From JANQIO01 sp965601975 (GTDB taxonomy: Bacteria > Pseudomonadota > Gammaproteobacteria > Pseudomonadales > Halieaceae), in contig OZ271856.1 of the NCBI GenBank assembly GCA_965601975.1, forward strand, positions 4,588,001-4,652,000: a stretch of DNA of 64,000 nucleotides, read 5' to 3'. The translations under genes were made by a program, and so were the position numbers. The notes beneath the pieces were generated by a model. The model saw only the letters and a program-made list of their open reading frames with translations. It ran no database searches and had not been told where the DNA came from. How positions within the stretch are numbered: position 1 is the stretch's first letter; every line of letters starts with the position of its first letter. Below, piece after piece: positions 54,026 to 63,157 of the stretch.

Positions 54026-55164
54026 CGAATAAAGCTCTGCTGGGATTCTTCCTCGGCCATCTCCATACTGAGCTCCGGCGCACTGGCCAGGGCGTCGCCA
54101 CCGTCTGCGTCCAGCTTGATCATCAGGCGCAGGTCGTTGCGGGAATCGGCGTGGGCCAGCGCTTTCTCTTCGTCGATCGCGCCTTCCTTGTAAAGCTTGA
54201 ACAGCGCCTGGTCGAAGGTCTGCATGCCGTGTTCGTTGGAGTTGGCCATCAGCTCCTTGAGCAGGTGTACCTCGCCCTTGCGAATCAGGTCCGACACCAG
54301 CGGGGTATTCAATAACACCTCGATCACCGCGCGCCGGGCCTTGCCGTCCTTGGTGGGCACCAGCTGCTGGGCTACCATGCCGCGCAGGTTCAGCGACAGG
54401 TCCATCCAGACCTGGTCATGGCGCTCCACCGGGAAGAAGTGCTGGATACGGTCCAGCGCCTGGTTGGCGTTGTTGGCGTGCAGGGTGCACAGGCACAGGT
54501 GGCCGGTTTCGGCGAAGGTGATTGCCTGCTCCATGGTTTCCCGGGTCCGCACCTCACCAATCATGATCACGTCAGGTGCCTGACGCAGCGTGTTCTTCAG
54601 GGCGACGTCGAAACTCTCCGTATCGATACCCACTTCCCGCTGGGTCACGATGCAGCCCGCGTGCTCGTGAATAAATTCGATCGGGTCCTCGATGCTGATG
54701 ATGTGCCCGGTGCTGTGGCGATTGCGGTAGCCGATCATCGCCGCCAGCGACGTGGACTTACCGGTGCCGGTCGCGCCGACGAAAATCACCAGGCCGCGCT
54801 TGGTCATGGCCAGGTCCCGGATCACCGGCGGCAGGTTGAGGTCCTCGATACTCGGGATCTTGGTTTCGATGCGACGCAGCACCATGCCGGGCTGGTTGCG
54901 CTGGTAAAAGGCGCTGGCACGGAAACGGCCGATCTCCTCCTTGGCCACAGCGAAGTTGCACTCGTGGCTCTCCGCAAACTCATGCTTCTGGTCGTCGCTC
55001 ATGACGCCGGTCACGACCTTGAACACCTGCTCCGGTGTGAGCTTCTGGTCGGACACCGGCATGACCTTGCCGTTGATCTTCAGGCTGGGCGCCACGCCGG
55101 CGGTGATGAAAGCGTCGGAAGCTTTCTTTTCCATCATGAACTTGAGAAGTTTATCGATATCCAT
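54022..55164 (-). CDS. pilU: Type IV pilus retraction ATPase PilU
   Basis: Hexameric cytoplasmic motor ATPase assisting PilT in pilus retraction. 380 residues with Walker A FVGATGTGKSTSLAAMIG, the Asp box HIISIEDPIEFIHEH, Walker B PDVIMIGEVRTRETM and the His box CLCTLHANNANQALDR. The acidic C-terminal tail after about residue 345 and the N-terminus MDIDKLLKFMMEKKASDAF are PilU-type. It follows pilT after 33 bases. Its 3' end overlaps ruvX by four bases, convergently. pilB and pilin genes are not in the window. Confidence 0.94.
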   Translation of the reverse strand: MDIDKLLKFMMEKKASDAFITAGVAPSLKINGKVMPVSDQKLTPEQVFKVVTGVMSDDQKHEFAESHECNFAVAKEEIGRFRASAFYQRNQPGMVLRRIETKIPSIEDLNLPPVIRDLAMTKRGLVIFVGATGTGKSTSLAAMIGYRNRHSTGHIISIEDPIEFIHEHAGCIVTQREVGIDTESFDVALKNTLRQAPDVIMIGEVRTRETMEQAITFAETGHLCLCTLHANNANQALDRIQHFFPVERHDQVWMDLSLNLRGMVAQQLVPTKDGKARRAVIEVLLNTPLVSDLIRKGEVHLLKELMANSNEHGMQTFDQALFKLYKEGAIDEEKALAHADSRNDLRLMIKLDADGGDALASAPELSMEMAEEESQQSFIR

Positions 55165-55197
55165 GTTGTACCTCCGGGGCCAGGTGCGCTGCCCGGC

Positions 55198-56232
55198 TTA
55201 GAAATTCTCCGGCATCTTCGCTTTCTCGCGAGCGGACTCGCGAGAAATCAGCCGCTTCTCGACCAGCTTCTCCAGGCACTGGTCCAGGGTCTGCATGCCG
55301 ATACTGCCGCCGGTCTGAATCGCGGAATACATCTGCGCCACCTTGTCCTCGCGGATCAGGTTCCGGATCGCCGAGGTGCCGCGCATGATTTCGTGGGCCG
55401 CGACACGGCCGCCGCCCTGCTTCTTCAACAGGGTCTGTGAAACCACCGCCTGCAGCGACTCCGACAGCATGGAGCGAACCATGGCTTTTTCTGCCGCCGG
55501 GAATACATCGATCACCCGGTCGATGGTCTTGGCCGCGGACTGGGTGTGCAGGGTGCCGAACACAAGGTGGCCGGTCTCCGCCGCTTCCAGCGCCAGCTTG
55601 ATGGTCTCGAGGTCGCGAAGCTCGCCCACCAGGATAATGTCGGGGTCTTCCCGCAGCGCCGAACGCAGCGCCTCATTGAAGCCCAGGGTGTCCCGGTGAA
55701 CCTCGCGCTGGTTGACGAGGCACTTCTTGCTCTCGTGCACGAATTCGATGGGGTCCTCGATGGTGAGAATGTGCTGGTAGCGATTGTCGTTGATGTAATC
55801 GATGATCGCCGCCAGGGTCGTCGACTTGCCGGAGCCGGTCGGCCCGGTCACCAGCAGCAATCCCCGCGGGATCATGGCGATGTCCTTGAACACCTGGCCC
55901 ATGCCCAGGTCGTCCATGGTCAGTACTTTCGAGGGAATCGTCCGGAACACGCCGCCGGCGCCGCGGTTCTGGTTAAAGGCGTTGACCCGGAAACGCGCCA
56001 CACCGGGCACTTCGAACGAGAAGTCAGTTTCCATGAACTCCTCGTAGTCCTTGCGCTGCTTGTCGTTCATGATCTCGTAGATGAGATCGTGCACCTGCTT
56101 GTGATCCATCGGTGGCAGGTTGATACGGCGAACATCGCCGTCCACCCGGATCATGGGCGGCAGCCCCGCGGACAGGTGCAAATCCGATGCGCCCTGCTTC
56201 GCACTGAAAGCCAACAGTTCCGTAATATCCAT
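55198..56232 (-). CDS. pilT: Type IV pilus retraction ATPase PilT
   Basis: Motor that depolymerises type IV pili, driving twitching motility and DNA uptake. 344 residues: N-terminus ITELLAFSAKQGASDLHLSA, Walker A VTGPTGSGKSTTLAAIID, Asp box LTIEDPIEFVHES, Walker B PDIILVGELRDLETI, His box FGTLHTQSAAKTIDRVID, and the PilT-specific AIRNLIRE motif in the C-terminal domain. It lies ahead of pilU and is divergent from yggS, the arrangement conserved in Pseudomonas. Confidence 0.97.
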   Translation of the reverse strand: MDITELLAFSAKQGASDLHLSAGLPPMIRVDGDVRRINLPPMDHKQVHDLIYEIMNDKQRKDYEEFMETDFSFEVPGVARFRVNAFNQNRGAGGVFRTIPSKVLTMDDLGMGQVFKDIAMIPRGLLLVTGPTGSGKSTTLAAIIDYINDNRYQHILTIEDPIEFVHESKKCLVNQREVHRDTLGFNEALRSALREDPDIILVGELRDLETIKLALEAAETGHLVFGTLHTQSAAKTIDRVIDVFPAAEKAMVRSMLSESLQAVVSQTLLKKQGGGRVAAHEIMRGTSAIRNLIREDKVAQMYSAIQTGGSIGMQTLDQCLEKLVEKRLISRESAREKAKMPENF

Positions 56233-56307
56233 AGGTCTCGGCTCCCCGTTCCAGCCGTTCTCCAGGTCCCCGGAAGGAAACGCCGGGGGTGTAGTTCTGC
56301 CTTAGTT

Positions 56308-56337
56308 CCCGGCATTGTTGCCGGAAAACTTTATAAT
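56308..56337. promoter_or_regulatory. CCGGCA/TGCCGG dyad beside a TATAAT box in the pilT-yggS region
   Basis: CCGGCA-TTGT-TGCCGG forms a perfect 6-bp dyad around 56309-56324, and a consensus TATAAT follows at 56332-56337, 68 bases before the yggS ATG. No good -35 is visible at 17 bases, and the dyad occupies that position, so it could be an activator or repressor site for yggS. The remaining intergenic sequence (56233-56307, 56338-56404) shows nothing else. Confidence 0.45.
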
Positions 56338-56404
56338 ATCGTGCCGCGCTCAGGCGCCATCAACCCATATCACATAAGTGACGACTCCGGCAGCAGGCCG
56401 CGCC

Positions 56405-57091
56405 ATGACTGACATAGCGATAGCCAAGAATATAGCAAAGCTCCGTGAGAGAATACGAATCGCGTCACAAATTTGCGGACGTGACCCGGAGAGCGTCTGC
56501 CTGCTCGCAGTCAGCAAAACCAAGCCCGCCGAGGCAATTCGAGCGGCTGCGGAGGCCGGTATTACCGATGTGGGGGAAAATTACCTGCAGGAGGCGCTGG
56601 ACAAGATCAATGCTCTCGCGGACCTGTCGCTCACCTGGCATTTCATTGGGCCGCTCCAGTCCAACAAGACCCGGCAGGTGGCCGAAAACTTCCACTGGGT
56701 ACACAGCGTCGACCGGCTCAAGATCGCCCGTCGCCTCAGTGAGCAACGCCCGGAGTCCCTGCCGCCGCTACAGGTGTGCCTGCAGGTGAACGTGAGCGGC
56801 GAAGCCAGCAAGTCAGGGGTGACGCCGGCGGAGCTGCCGGAACTCGCGGCGGCGGTCGCTGCGCTGCCGCGACTTCGACTCAGGGGATTGATGGCGATTC
56901 CCGCCGCCGCCGAAGGCGAGGCGGCACAGCGGGCGCCGTTCGCCGCCCTGCGGCAGGCCCTGGAATCCCTCGCCGACAGGCACCAGGGCCTGGACACCCT
57001 GTCCATGGGAATGTCGGGCGACCTGGAAGCGGCGATCGCGGAAGGTGCCACGGTGGTGCGCATCGGTACCGGCATCTTCGGACCCCGCTGA
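56405..57091 (+). CDS. YggS family PLP homeostasis protein
   Basis: 228-residue PLP-binding protein (PLPBP family) that maintains vitamin B6 and amino-acid balance. The PLP lysine is in LLAVSKTKPAEAI; other motifs are GENYLQEALDKI, WHFIGPLQSNKTRQVAENF, VNVSGEASKSGV and the phosphate-site SMGMSGDLEAAIAEGAT. ATG 56405 (MTDIAIAKN) was preferred over a GTG nine codons upstream. It is followed by proC, a common pairing. Confidence 0.95.
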   Translation: MTDIAIAKNIAKLRERIRIASQICGRDPESVCLLAVSKTKPAEAIRAAAEAGITDVGENYLQEALDKINALADLSLTWHFIGPLQSNKTRQVAENFHWVHSVDRLKIARRLSEQRPESLPPLQVCLQVNVSGEASKSGVTPAELPELAAAVAALPRLRLRGLMAIPAAAEGEAAQRAPFAALRQALESLADRHQGLDTLSMGMSGDLEAAIAEGATVVRIGTGIFGPR

Positions 57092-57150
57092 TTGCCTGTC
57101 ATGGCGCGTGTATACTCAGCGACCTTTGGTTGGGAAACCGGGTTGATAGC

Positions 57151-57972
57151 GTGAAACATCTCAAGGTGGGCTTCATCGGGGCGGGCAATATGGCCTCGAG
57201 CATCATCGGCGGTCTGCTGGAGCAGGGCCTGCCCGTGGAAAACATCCGCGCCAGTGATCCCAGCACCGAGGCCCTCGACCGGCTCAAGAACATGGCACCC
57301 ATCCTCACTACCCAGGACAATGCCACCGCCGTCGAAGGTGCCGATATCGTGGTGCTCGCCGTCAAACCCCAGGTCATGTCCCAGGTGACGGCCAGCGTGC
57401 GCGAACCTCTGGCGGCGCAGGGCGCCATGGCCCTGTCCATTGCCGCCGGAATCACCCTTGGCAGCCTGGAACGCGGCCTCGGGGCGGGCACCCCTATTGT
57501 CCGCTGCATGCCCAATACACCGGCCCTGCTCCGGGCCGGCGCATCGGCCCTGTACGGCAATGCCGCCGCGGGGCCGGCCCAGCGTGAGATCGCCGAGGCG
57601 GTGCTCGGCGCGGTGGGCACAGTGTGCTGGGTCGAAGAGGAATCCCAGCTGGATGCGGTCACCGCCCTGTCCGGCAGCGGTCCCGCCTACTTCTTCCTGT
57701 TTATGGAGTCGATGACCGCCGCGGGCCAGGACCTGGGGCTTTCAGCAGAGGTCAGCCGTCAGCTGGCCGTGCAGACCGCGCTGGGATCTGCGCGCATGGC
57801 GGCGGAGGGTGAGGTAGACCTGGCCGAGCTGCGGCGACGGGTCACCAGCCCGGGCGGTACCACGGAAGCCGCGCTGCGGTTTTTCCAGGCCGCCGGCCTG
57901 GGCGATACTGTCGCGGGCGCCATGTCGGCCGCCGCGGAACGTTCACGGGAATTGGCCCGGGAGATGGACTAA
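57151..57972 (+). CDS. proC: Pyrroline-5-carboxylate reductase
   Basis: NAD(P)H-dependent last step of proline synthesis. 273 residues: Rossmann motif VGFIGAGNMASSIIGGLL, ILAV-type segment DIVVLAVKPQVM, VRCMPNTPALLRAGASALY, and the C-terminal dimer domain TALSGSGPAYFFLFMESM and RRRVTSPGGTTEAAL. The start is GTG 57151, 59 bases after yggS. Part of the yggS-proC-yggT cluster. Confidence 0.97.
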   Translation: MKHLKVGFIGAGNMASSIIGGLLEQGLPVENIRASDPSTEALDRLKNMAPILTTQDNATAVEGADIVVLAVKPQVMSQVTASVREPLAAQGAMALSIAAGITLGSLERGLGAGTPIVRCMPNTPALLRAGASALYGNAAAGPAQREIAEAVLGAVGTVCWVEEESQLDAVTALSGSGPAYFFLFMESMTAAGQDLGLSAEVSRQLAVQTALGSARMAAEGEVDLAELRRRVTSPGGTTEAALRFFQAAGLGDTVAGAMSAAAERSRELAREMD

Positions 57973-57977
57973 GCACG

Positions 57978-58565
57978 ATGAACCCTTTTCAAAGCTCTGC
58001 GATCCTGCTGATCAACTTCTTCTTCCACCTGGCTGCATGGTTGGTCCTGCTGCGCTTTCTGCTGCAGCTGGTGCGCGCGGATTTTTACAACCCCGTCAGC
58101 CAGGCCATTGCCAAGGCCACCAACCCGCTTCTGCTTCCACTGCGCCGCGTCATACCGGGCTTCGGCGGCATCGACGTGGCGTCCCTGGTGCTGCTGCTGG
58201 CGGTCGAGATCCTGGGAATCCTGGCGCTGGGCCTGGTGGTCGACGGCGTGCTGGTTTCCCCGCTGAGGATGGCCCTGTGGGCGCCGCTGGGGATCGTCAA
58301 CCTGTTCCTGAACTTCTACCTGTTCGCCATCTTCGTGATGATCGTACTGAGCTGGGTGGCCCCCGGTAGTCCCAGTCCGGTGGTACATCTTATATACCAG
58401 CTGACCGAGCCATCCATTGCGCCCTTCCGCAAGCTGCTGCCGCCGATGGGCGGGCTGGACCTGTCCCCCATGTTCACCATCGTCGCGATCCTGGTCGCCA
58501 AGGAGTTTGTCAGGTACGCGGCGATCGGGGTCTATCTCGACCCGACGTATGTGGTGGGCTTCTGA
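57978..58565 (+). CDS. YggT family membrane protein
   Basis: 195 residues with two repeated YggT modules, each two hydrophobic segments plus a conserved loop: FHLAAWLVLLRFLLQLVRAD ... NPLLLPLRRVIPGFGGID and FYLFAIFVMIVLSWVAPGS ... IAPFRKLLPPMGGLDLSP. A role in osmotic adaptation or membrane protein integrity has been suggested for relatives, but function is open. Five bases after proC. Confidence 0.94.
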   Translation: MNPFQSSAILLINFFFHLAAWLVLLRFLLQLVRADFYNPVSQAIAKATNPLLLPLRRVIPGFGGIDVASLVLLLAVEILGILALGLVVDGVLVSPLRMALWAPLGIVNLFLNFYLFAIFVMIVLSWVAPGSPSPVVHLIYQLTEPSIAPFRKLLPPMGGLDLSPMFTIVAILVAKEFVRYAAIGVYLDPTYVVGF

Positions 58566-58577
58566 CGCACTAGTACC

Positions 58578-59723
58578 ATGAACTCAGCGCCACAGCCCGA
58601 CAGCGTGGGCCTGGTCACCCCACGGCATGCCCACTTCCCGGAAGGTCTCAGCCTGGCCTGCGGCCGTCGCCTGCCCGAGTTCGAGCTGGTCTATGAGACC
58701 TACGGCGAGCTGAACACCGAGGCCAGCAACGCTGTATTGGTCTGTCACGCCCTGAGCGGCAATCACCACGCCGCGGGCTATCACAGCGAGAGCGATCGCA
58801 AGCCCGGCTGGTGGGATACCTGTATCGGCCCGGGCAAGGCCATCGATACCAATCACTTCTACGTGGTCAGCCTCAACAACCTCGGGGGCTGCCATGGCTC
58901 CACCGGGCCGCTGAGCATCAACCCGGCAACCGGCAGGGAATACGGCCCCGACTTCCCGCCGGTGCGCGCACGGGACTGGGTGCACAGCCAGGCGATGCTG
59001 GCAGACCGGCTGGGTATCGAAAGCTGGGCGGCCGTCATTGGCGGCAGCCTGGGCGGCATGCAGGCCATGCGCTGGGCGCTGGAGTACCCGGGACGGGTGC
59101 GGCACTGCATCGTCATCGCCGCGGCGCTGAAGCTCAGTGCCCAGAATATCGCGTTCAACGAAATCGCCCGCCAGGCCATCGCCTCGGACCCGGAGTTTCA
59201 CGGCGGCCAGTATCGCCAGTACGGCGTCGTGCCGCAGCGGGGCCTGTCCATAGCGCGCATGGTGGGTCATATGACCTACCTGTCCGACGACGCCATGGCG
59301 GACAAATTCGGCCGCGACCTGCGCAGCGGCAGCCTCGCCCTGGGCAGTGAGGAGGACGTTGAGTTCCAGGTGCAGAGTTACCTGCGCTACCAGGGCAGCG
59401 TGTTTTCCGAGAGCTTCGACGCCAACACCTATATCCTGATGACCCGGGCGCTGGACTACTTCGACCTGGCCCGGGAGTACGGCGATGACCCGGTGCGGGC
59501 ATTCCAACAGGCCGAGGCGAAGTTCCTGGTGCTGTCCTTTTCCAGCGACTGGCGCTTCTCGCCGGCCCGCTCACGGGAGATCGTCGAGGCGCTGCTGGCC
59601 GCGGACCACTCGGTCTCCTATGCGGAAATCGAGGCGGACCAGGGCCACGACGCCTTCCTGCTGCCGATCCCGCGCTACCTCGACGTGTTTTCAGCCTACA
59701 TGCAGCGGGTGAAGGACGCATGA
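58578..59723 (+). CDS. metX: Homoserine O-acyltransferase MetX
   Basis: Alpha/beta-hydrolase enzyme acylating homoserine for methionine biosynthesis. 381 residues with LVCHALSGNHHAAG, WWDTCIGPGKAIDT, NNLGGCHGSTGPLS, nucleophile Ser157 in VIGGSLGGMQAM, and the acid and base in FSSDWRFSP and ADQGHDAFLL. Acetyl versus succinyl specificity cannot be read securely; the metX-metW pairing in gammaproteobacteria often goes with the succinyl-using type. The stop overlaps metW by four bases (ATGA). Confidence 0.95.
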   Translation: MNSAPQPDSVGLVTPRHAHFPEGLSLACGRRLPEFELVYETYGELNTEASNAVLVCHALSGNHHAAGYHSESDRKPGWWDTCIGPGKAIDTNHFYVVSLNNLGGCHGSTGPLSINPATGREYGPDFPPVRARDWVHSQAMLADRLGIESWAAVIGGSLGGMQAMRWALEYPGRVRHCIVIAAALKLSAQNIAFNEIARQAIASDPEFHGGQYRQYGVVPQRGLSIARMVGHMTYLSDDAMADKFGRDLRSGSLALGSEEDVEFQVQSYLRYQGSVFSESFDANTYILMTRALDYFDLAREYGDDPVRAFQQAEAKFLVLSFSSDWRFSPARSREIVEALLAADHSVSYAEIEADQGHDAFLLPIPRYLDVFSAYMQRVKDA

Positions 59724-60310
59724 GACAGGACCTGACCCATATCCAGCAGTGGATCGAACCCGGCTCCCGGGTTCTCGACCTGGGCTGTGGTGACGGCGCC
59801 TTCCTTGCCCAGCTGGTGGCGGAGCGGGAGGTGCGCGGTCTGGGACTGGAGATCGACGCCGAGAACATCAATCACTGTGTCGGCCTGGGCCTCGATATCA
59901 TCGAGCAGAACCTGGACCAGGGCCTGGCCAACTTCCGCGACAACAGCTTCGACACCGTGGTGATGGCCCACGCCCTGCAGGCCGTGCGCTATCCGCACCT
60001 GGTGCTGGATGAAATGCTGCGCGTGGGCCGCGAGGGCATCGTCACCTTTCCAAACTTCGGGCAGTGGCGCTGCCGGCTCTACCTCGGCAGCCGGGGCCGC
60101 ATGCCCGTGTCCAAGTTCCTGCCCTATGCCTGGTACGACACGCCCAACATTCATTTCTGCACCGTGCGCGATTTCGAGGCACTGTGCGCCGAGCGGCAAA
60201 TCCGGATACTCAGGCGCTACATGATCGGGCCCTCGAATGACCACAACCGCCTGGCGCGGCTGTGGCCAAACCTGTTCGCCACCACGGCCATCTACCATAT
60301 AAGTCGGTAG
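59720..60310 (+). CDS. metW: Methionine biosynthesis protein MetW
   Basis: 196-residue class I methyltransferase-fold protein. Motif I is RVLDLGCGDGAFLAQLV, then LGLEIDAENINHCV, VVMAHALQAVRYPHLVLDEM and FPNFGQWRCRLYLGSRGRMP, typical of MetW. It accompanies MetX and appears to be needed for its activity in several proteobacteria; the mechanism is not settled. ATG overlaps the metX stop. Confidence 0.95.
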   Translation: MRQDLTHIQQWIEPGSRVLDLGCGDGAFLAQLVAEREVRGLGLEIDAENINHCVGLGLDIIEQNLDQGLANFRDNSFDTVVMAHALQAVRYPHLVLDEMLRVGREGIVTFPNFGQWRCRLYLGSRGRMPVSKFLPYAWYDTPNIHFCTVRDFEALCAERQIRILRRYMIGPSNDHNRLARLWPNLFATTAIYHISR

Positions 60311-60320
60311 AATACGGGCC

Positions 60321-60755
60321 ATGAAAAAGCTTCTTTTGACAGTTCTCATCACCCTGCTGCCTGCACTCACCCAGGCCCAGGGAAATTCGACACAGTTTGG
60401 CCGTTTCGAGGTTCTCTACACCGTCGTCAATACCACTTTCGTGGAGCCGGACGTCGCAGCGATCTATGGCATGGTGCGTGCAAAGGACCGTGCCTTCGTC
60501 AATATTGCCGTCCTCGAAACCCTGGAGGACGGTACCCAGCGCGGCGTGCCCGCACGCATCGAGGGTCGCAGCTGGGACCTGTTGCAGAACACCTTCCTGG
60601 AGTTCCAGGAAGTCCGTGAAGGGCCCGCCATCTACTACATCGCCGATTTCGAATTCCGCGACAACGAGACGCGGTTCTTCAACCTGCTGCTGCTGCCCGA
60701 GGGTGAGCAGCGCAGCAGTCAGCTGAAGTTCCACCAGATCATCCGTGAAGAGTGA
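60321..60755 (+). CDS. DUF4426 family periplasmic protein
   Basis: 144 residues with a signal peptide (MKKLLLTVLITLLPALTQAQ) and a beta-rich mature domain beginning STQFGRFEVLYTVVNTTFVE. It matches the DUF4426 proteins found between metW and rdgB in Pseudomonas and relatives. Function unknown. The rdgB start lies 11 bases inside its 3' end. Confidence 0.88.
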   Translation: MKKLLLTVLITLLPALTQAQGNSTQFGRFEVLYTVVNTTFVEPDVAAIYGMVRAKDRAFVNIAVLETLEDGTQRGVPARIEGRSWDLLQNTFLEFQEVREGPAIYYIADFEFRDNETRFFNLLLLPEGEQRSSQLKFHQIIREE

Positions 60756-61359
60756 ACGCCCCGGCCGAGTCGTCATCGCCAGCGGCAACCCTGGCAAGCT
60801 GGCGGAGTTTGCCGACCTGCTGGCGCACTGGGACTGCGAAGCGGTCCCCCAATCTGAGTTTGAGGTCATCCCGGCGGAGGAAACCGGCGACAGCTTCGTC
60901 GAAAACGCGCTGCTGAAAGCCAATGCGGCCTCACACCAGTCCGGCCTGCCGGCGATTGCCGACGACTCCGGCCTCGAGGTCGACGCCCTCAGCGGGGCGC
61001 CCGGCATTTACTCGGCGCGTTTCGCGGGCGAGGGGGCCGGCGACGAGGACAACAATCGCAAGCTGCTGGACGCGTTGGAAGGCGTGCCCGACTCAGAACG
61101 CACGGCCCGCTACCAGTGTGCGCTGGTCTACCTGCGCCACTGGCAGGACCCCAATCCCGTGATCTGCCAGGCCCAGTGGGAGGGACGGATTCTCACGGCC
61201 CCCGCCGGCGACGGCGGCTTTGGCTACGACCCGCTGTTTTACTGCCCCGAACACGACTGTACCGTGGCCCAGCTGGACCGCACGATCAAGAACCGCATCA
61301 GCCACCGCGGCCGCGCCATGGCAATGCTGCTGTCCGCCCTGGAGCGGGAGTTTGAATGA
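60745..61359 (+). CDS. rdgB: dITP/XTP pyrophosphatase
   Basis: House-cleaning enzyme hydrolysing dITP, ITP and XTP to monophosphates. 204 residues: VVIASGNPGKLAEFADLL at the substrate loop, the metal-binding IADDSGLEVDALSGAPGIYS, and GDGGFGYDPLFY, KNRISHRGRA near the end. The start is GTG 60745, overlapping the DUF4426 gene. Coupled by ATGA to hemW downstream. Confidence 0.97.
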   Translation: MKSERPGRVVIASGNPGKLAEFADLLAHWDCEAVPQSEFEVIPAEETGDSFVENALLKANAASHQSGLPAIADDSGLEVDALSGAPGIYSARFAGEGAGDEDNNRKLLDALEGVPDSERTARYQCALVYLRHWQDPNPVICQAQWEGRILTAPAGDGGFGYDPLFYCPEHDCTVAQLDRTIKNRISHRGRAMAMLLSALEREFE

Positions 61360-62480
61360 CCGGGCTGCCGCCCTTAAGCCTCTACATCCATGTTCCCTGG
61401 TGTGAGCGCAAGTGCCCCTACTGCGACTTCAATTCCCACAAGGCGAGCTCGTCGCTGCCTGAAGCCGCCTACATTGAAGCCCTGCTGGCCGACCTCGATG
61501 CCGACCTGCATCACGCGCAGCGCCGTGAGCTGATCTCGATTTTCATCGGCGGTGGCACCCCCAGCCTGTTCTCCCCCGCTGCGATCGACTCGCTGCTGCG
61601 CGGGGTGCACGCCAGGCTGCCGCTGGCCAAGGACTGCGAAATCACCCTGGAAGCCAATCCCGGCAGCGCAGAGGCGGACAAGTTTGCGGGCTTCGCCGCC
61701 GCCGGTGTGAACCGGCTGTCCCTGGGCGTGCAGAGTTTCGCCGATGACAGCCTGGCGGCGCTGGGCCGGGTTCACGATGCCGGGCAGGCCCGCGCCGCGG
61801 TCGCCATGGCACAGGCGGCGGGCTTCGACAGCATCAACATCGACCTGATGCACGGGCTGCCCGGACAGTCCACCGCCGCTGCGGAGCGCGACCTGGAAAC
61901 CGCCATCGCTTTCGCTACCGATCACCTGTCCTGGTACCAGCTGACCATTGAGCGCAACACGGAGTTCTTCAAGCGTCCGCCCACCCTGCCGGTGGAAGAC
62001 GCGCTGGCGGATATCCAGGACCGGGGCGAGGCGATTCTGGAAGCGGCGGGCTTCGACAACTACGAGGTCTCTGCCTACGCAAAAAACGGCAGGCACTGCC
62101 GCCACAATATGAACTACTGGCAGTTTGGCGATTACCTGGGGATTGGCGCCGGGGCCCACGGCAAGATCACAGACGCCGGACGCGTTCTCCGCACCACCAA
62201 GCGCAGGCAGCCCATGGAGTACCTGGCGTCACCCTCTGGCAGTGAGCACAGCCTGGACCAGCGGGAGTTGATCGGGGATTTCATGTTGAATGCCCTGCGT
62301 CTGTCCGAAGGCTTCGCGCCCGCACTGTTTCGTGAGCGCACTGGTCTCGAACTCGACGTGGTGGAAGCAGCGCTGGACGGGCTGACGGAGCGGGCACTTC
62401 TCAGCCGCGAGCCGGAGAAGATTCGGCCGACGTCACTGGGGCGCCGGTTCCTGGACTCGGTGATCGCCGAGTTTCTCTAG
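61356..62480 (+). CDS. hemW: Radical SAM family heme chaperone HemW
   Basis: 374 residues. The radical SAM cluster motif CERKCPYCDFNSH (CxxxCxxC) is near residue 15, followed by IFIGGGTPSLFSP, the EANPGSAEADKFAGF region and GVNRLSLGVQSF. The C-terminal HemW domain has YLGIGAGAHGKI and the ending RRFLDSVIAEFL. HemW inserts heme into target proteins and was formerly misannotated as oxygen-independent coproporphyrinogen oxidase. Its 3' end overlaps trmB by four bases, convergently. Confidence 0.95.
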   Translation: MTGLPPLSLYIHVPWCERKCPYCDFNSHKASSSLPEAAYIEALLADLDADLHHAQRRELISIFIGGGTPSLFSPAAIDSLLRGVHARLPLAKDCEITLEANPGSAEADKFAGFAAAGVNRLSLGVQSFADDSLAALGRVHDAGQARAAVAMAQAAGFDSINIDLMHGLPGQSTAAAERDLETAIAFATDHLSWYQLTIERNTEFFKRPPTLPVEDALADIQDRGEAILEAAGFDNYEVSAYAKNGRHCRHNMNYWQFGDYLGIGAGAHGKITDAGRVLRTTKRRQPMEYLASPSGSEHSLDQRELIGDFMLNALRLSEGFAPALFRERTGLELDVVEAALDGLTERALLSREPEKIRPTSLGRRFLDSVIAEFL

Positions 62481-63157
62481 GCCCGCCGAAACAGCAGGTC
62501 CCAGACGCCGTGGCCGAGACGCTGGCCGCGCTGTTCGAACTTTGTCAGCGGCCGGTATTCCGGGCGCGGTGAGAACTGGCCCGGCCCCGCGGTATTTTCC
62601 AGTCGCGGCTCCTCGGACAGCACTTCCATCATGTGCTCCGCGTAGTTCTCCCAGTCGGTCGCCAGATGGAGCACGGCGCCGGGCGCCAGCTTCCGGCACA
62701 GCAGCTTGACGAAAGCCGGCTGGATCAGCCGGCGCTTGTGATGGCGCTTCTTGTGCCAGGGGTCGGGAAAGAAGATCTGCACACCGTCGAGGCCTGCATC
62801 CGGTATGCATTGTTCGAGAACTTCCACCGCGTCCTCGCAGTAGACCCGGATATTGTCGACTCCCTGCTCTGCCATGCTGTGCAGCAGGCGACCCACGCCG
62901 GGACGATGCACCTCGATGCCGATGAAGTTGGTGTCCGGCCGGGCCGCGGCCATCTGCACCAGCGACTGCCCCATGCCGAAGCCGATCTCCATGACCAGGG
63001 GTCCAGGCCGCCCGAAAGCCGCCTGGGCATCCAGGACCCCGCCCGCCAGGTCGAGACCGAAGCGAGGCATACCCTGCTCCAGGGCTCGCCGCTGCCCATC
63101 GGTCATGCGGCCGGGGCGTATGACGAAGCTGCGGATGCGGCGCCTTTGTTCAGACAC
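62477..63157 (-). CDS. trmB: tRNA (guanine-46-N7)-methyltransferase
   Basis: Methylates G46 in the tRNA variable loop. 226 residues: VMEIGFGMGQSLVQMA (SAM site), FIGIEVHRPGVGRLL, the DGVQIFFPDPWHKKRHHKRR catalytic/binding motif, and HLATDWENYAEHM. The GTG at 63157 gives the typical N-terminus VSEQRRRIRSFVIRPGRMT; the open frame upstream to 63241 lies wholly inside the DUF423 gene. Overlap with that gene is eight bases. Confidence 0.95.
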   Translation of the reverse strand: MSEQRRRIRSFVIRPGRMTDGQRRALEQGMPRFGLDLAGGVLDAQAAFGRPGPLVMEIGFGMGQSLVQMAAARPDTNFIGIEVHRPGVGRLLHSMAEQGVDNIRVYCEDAVEVLEQCIPDAGLDGVQIFFPDPWHKKRHHKRRLIQPAFVKLLCRKLAPGAVLHLATDWENYAEHMMEVLSEEPRLENTAGPGQFSPRPEYRPLTKFEQRGQRLGHGVWDLLFRRA

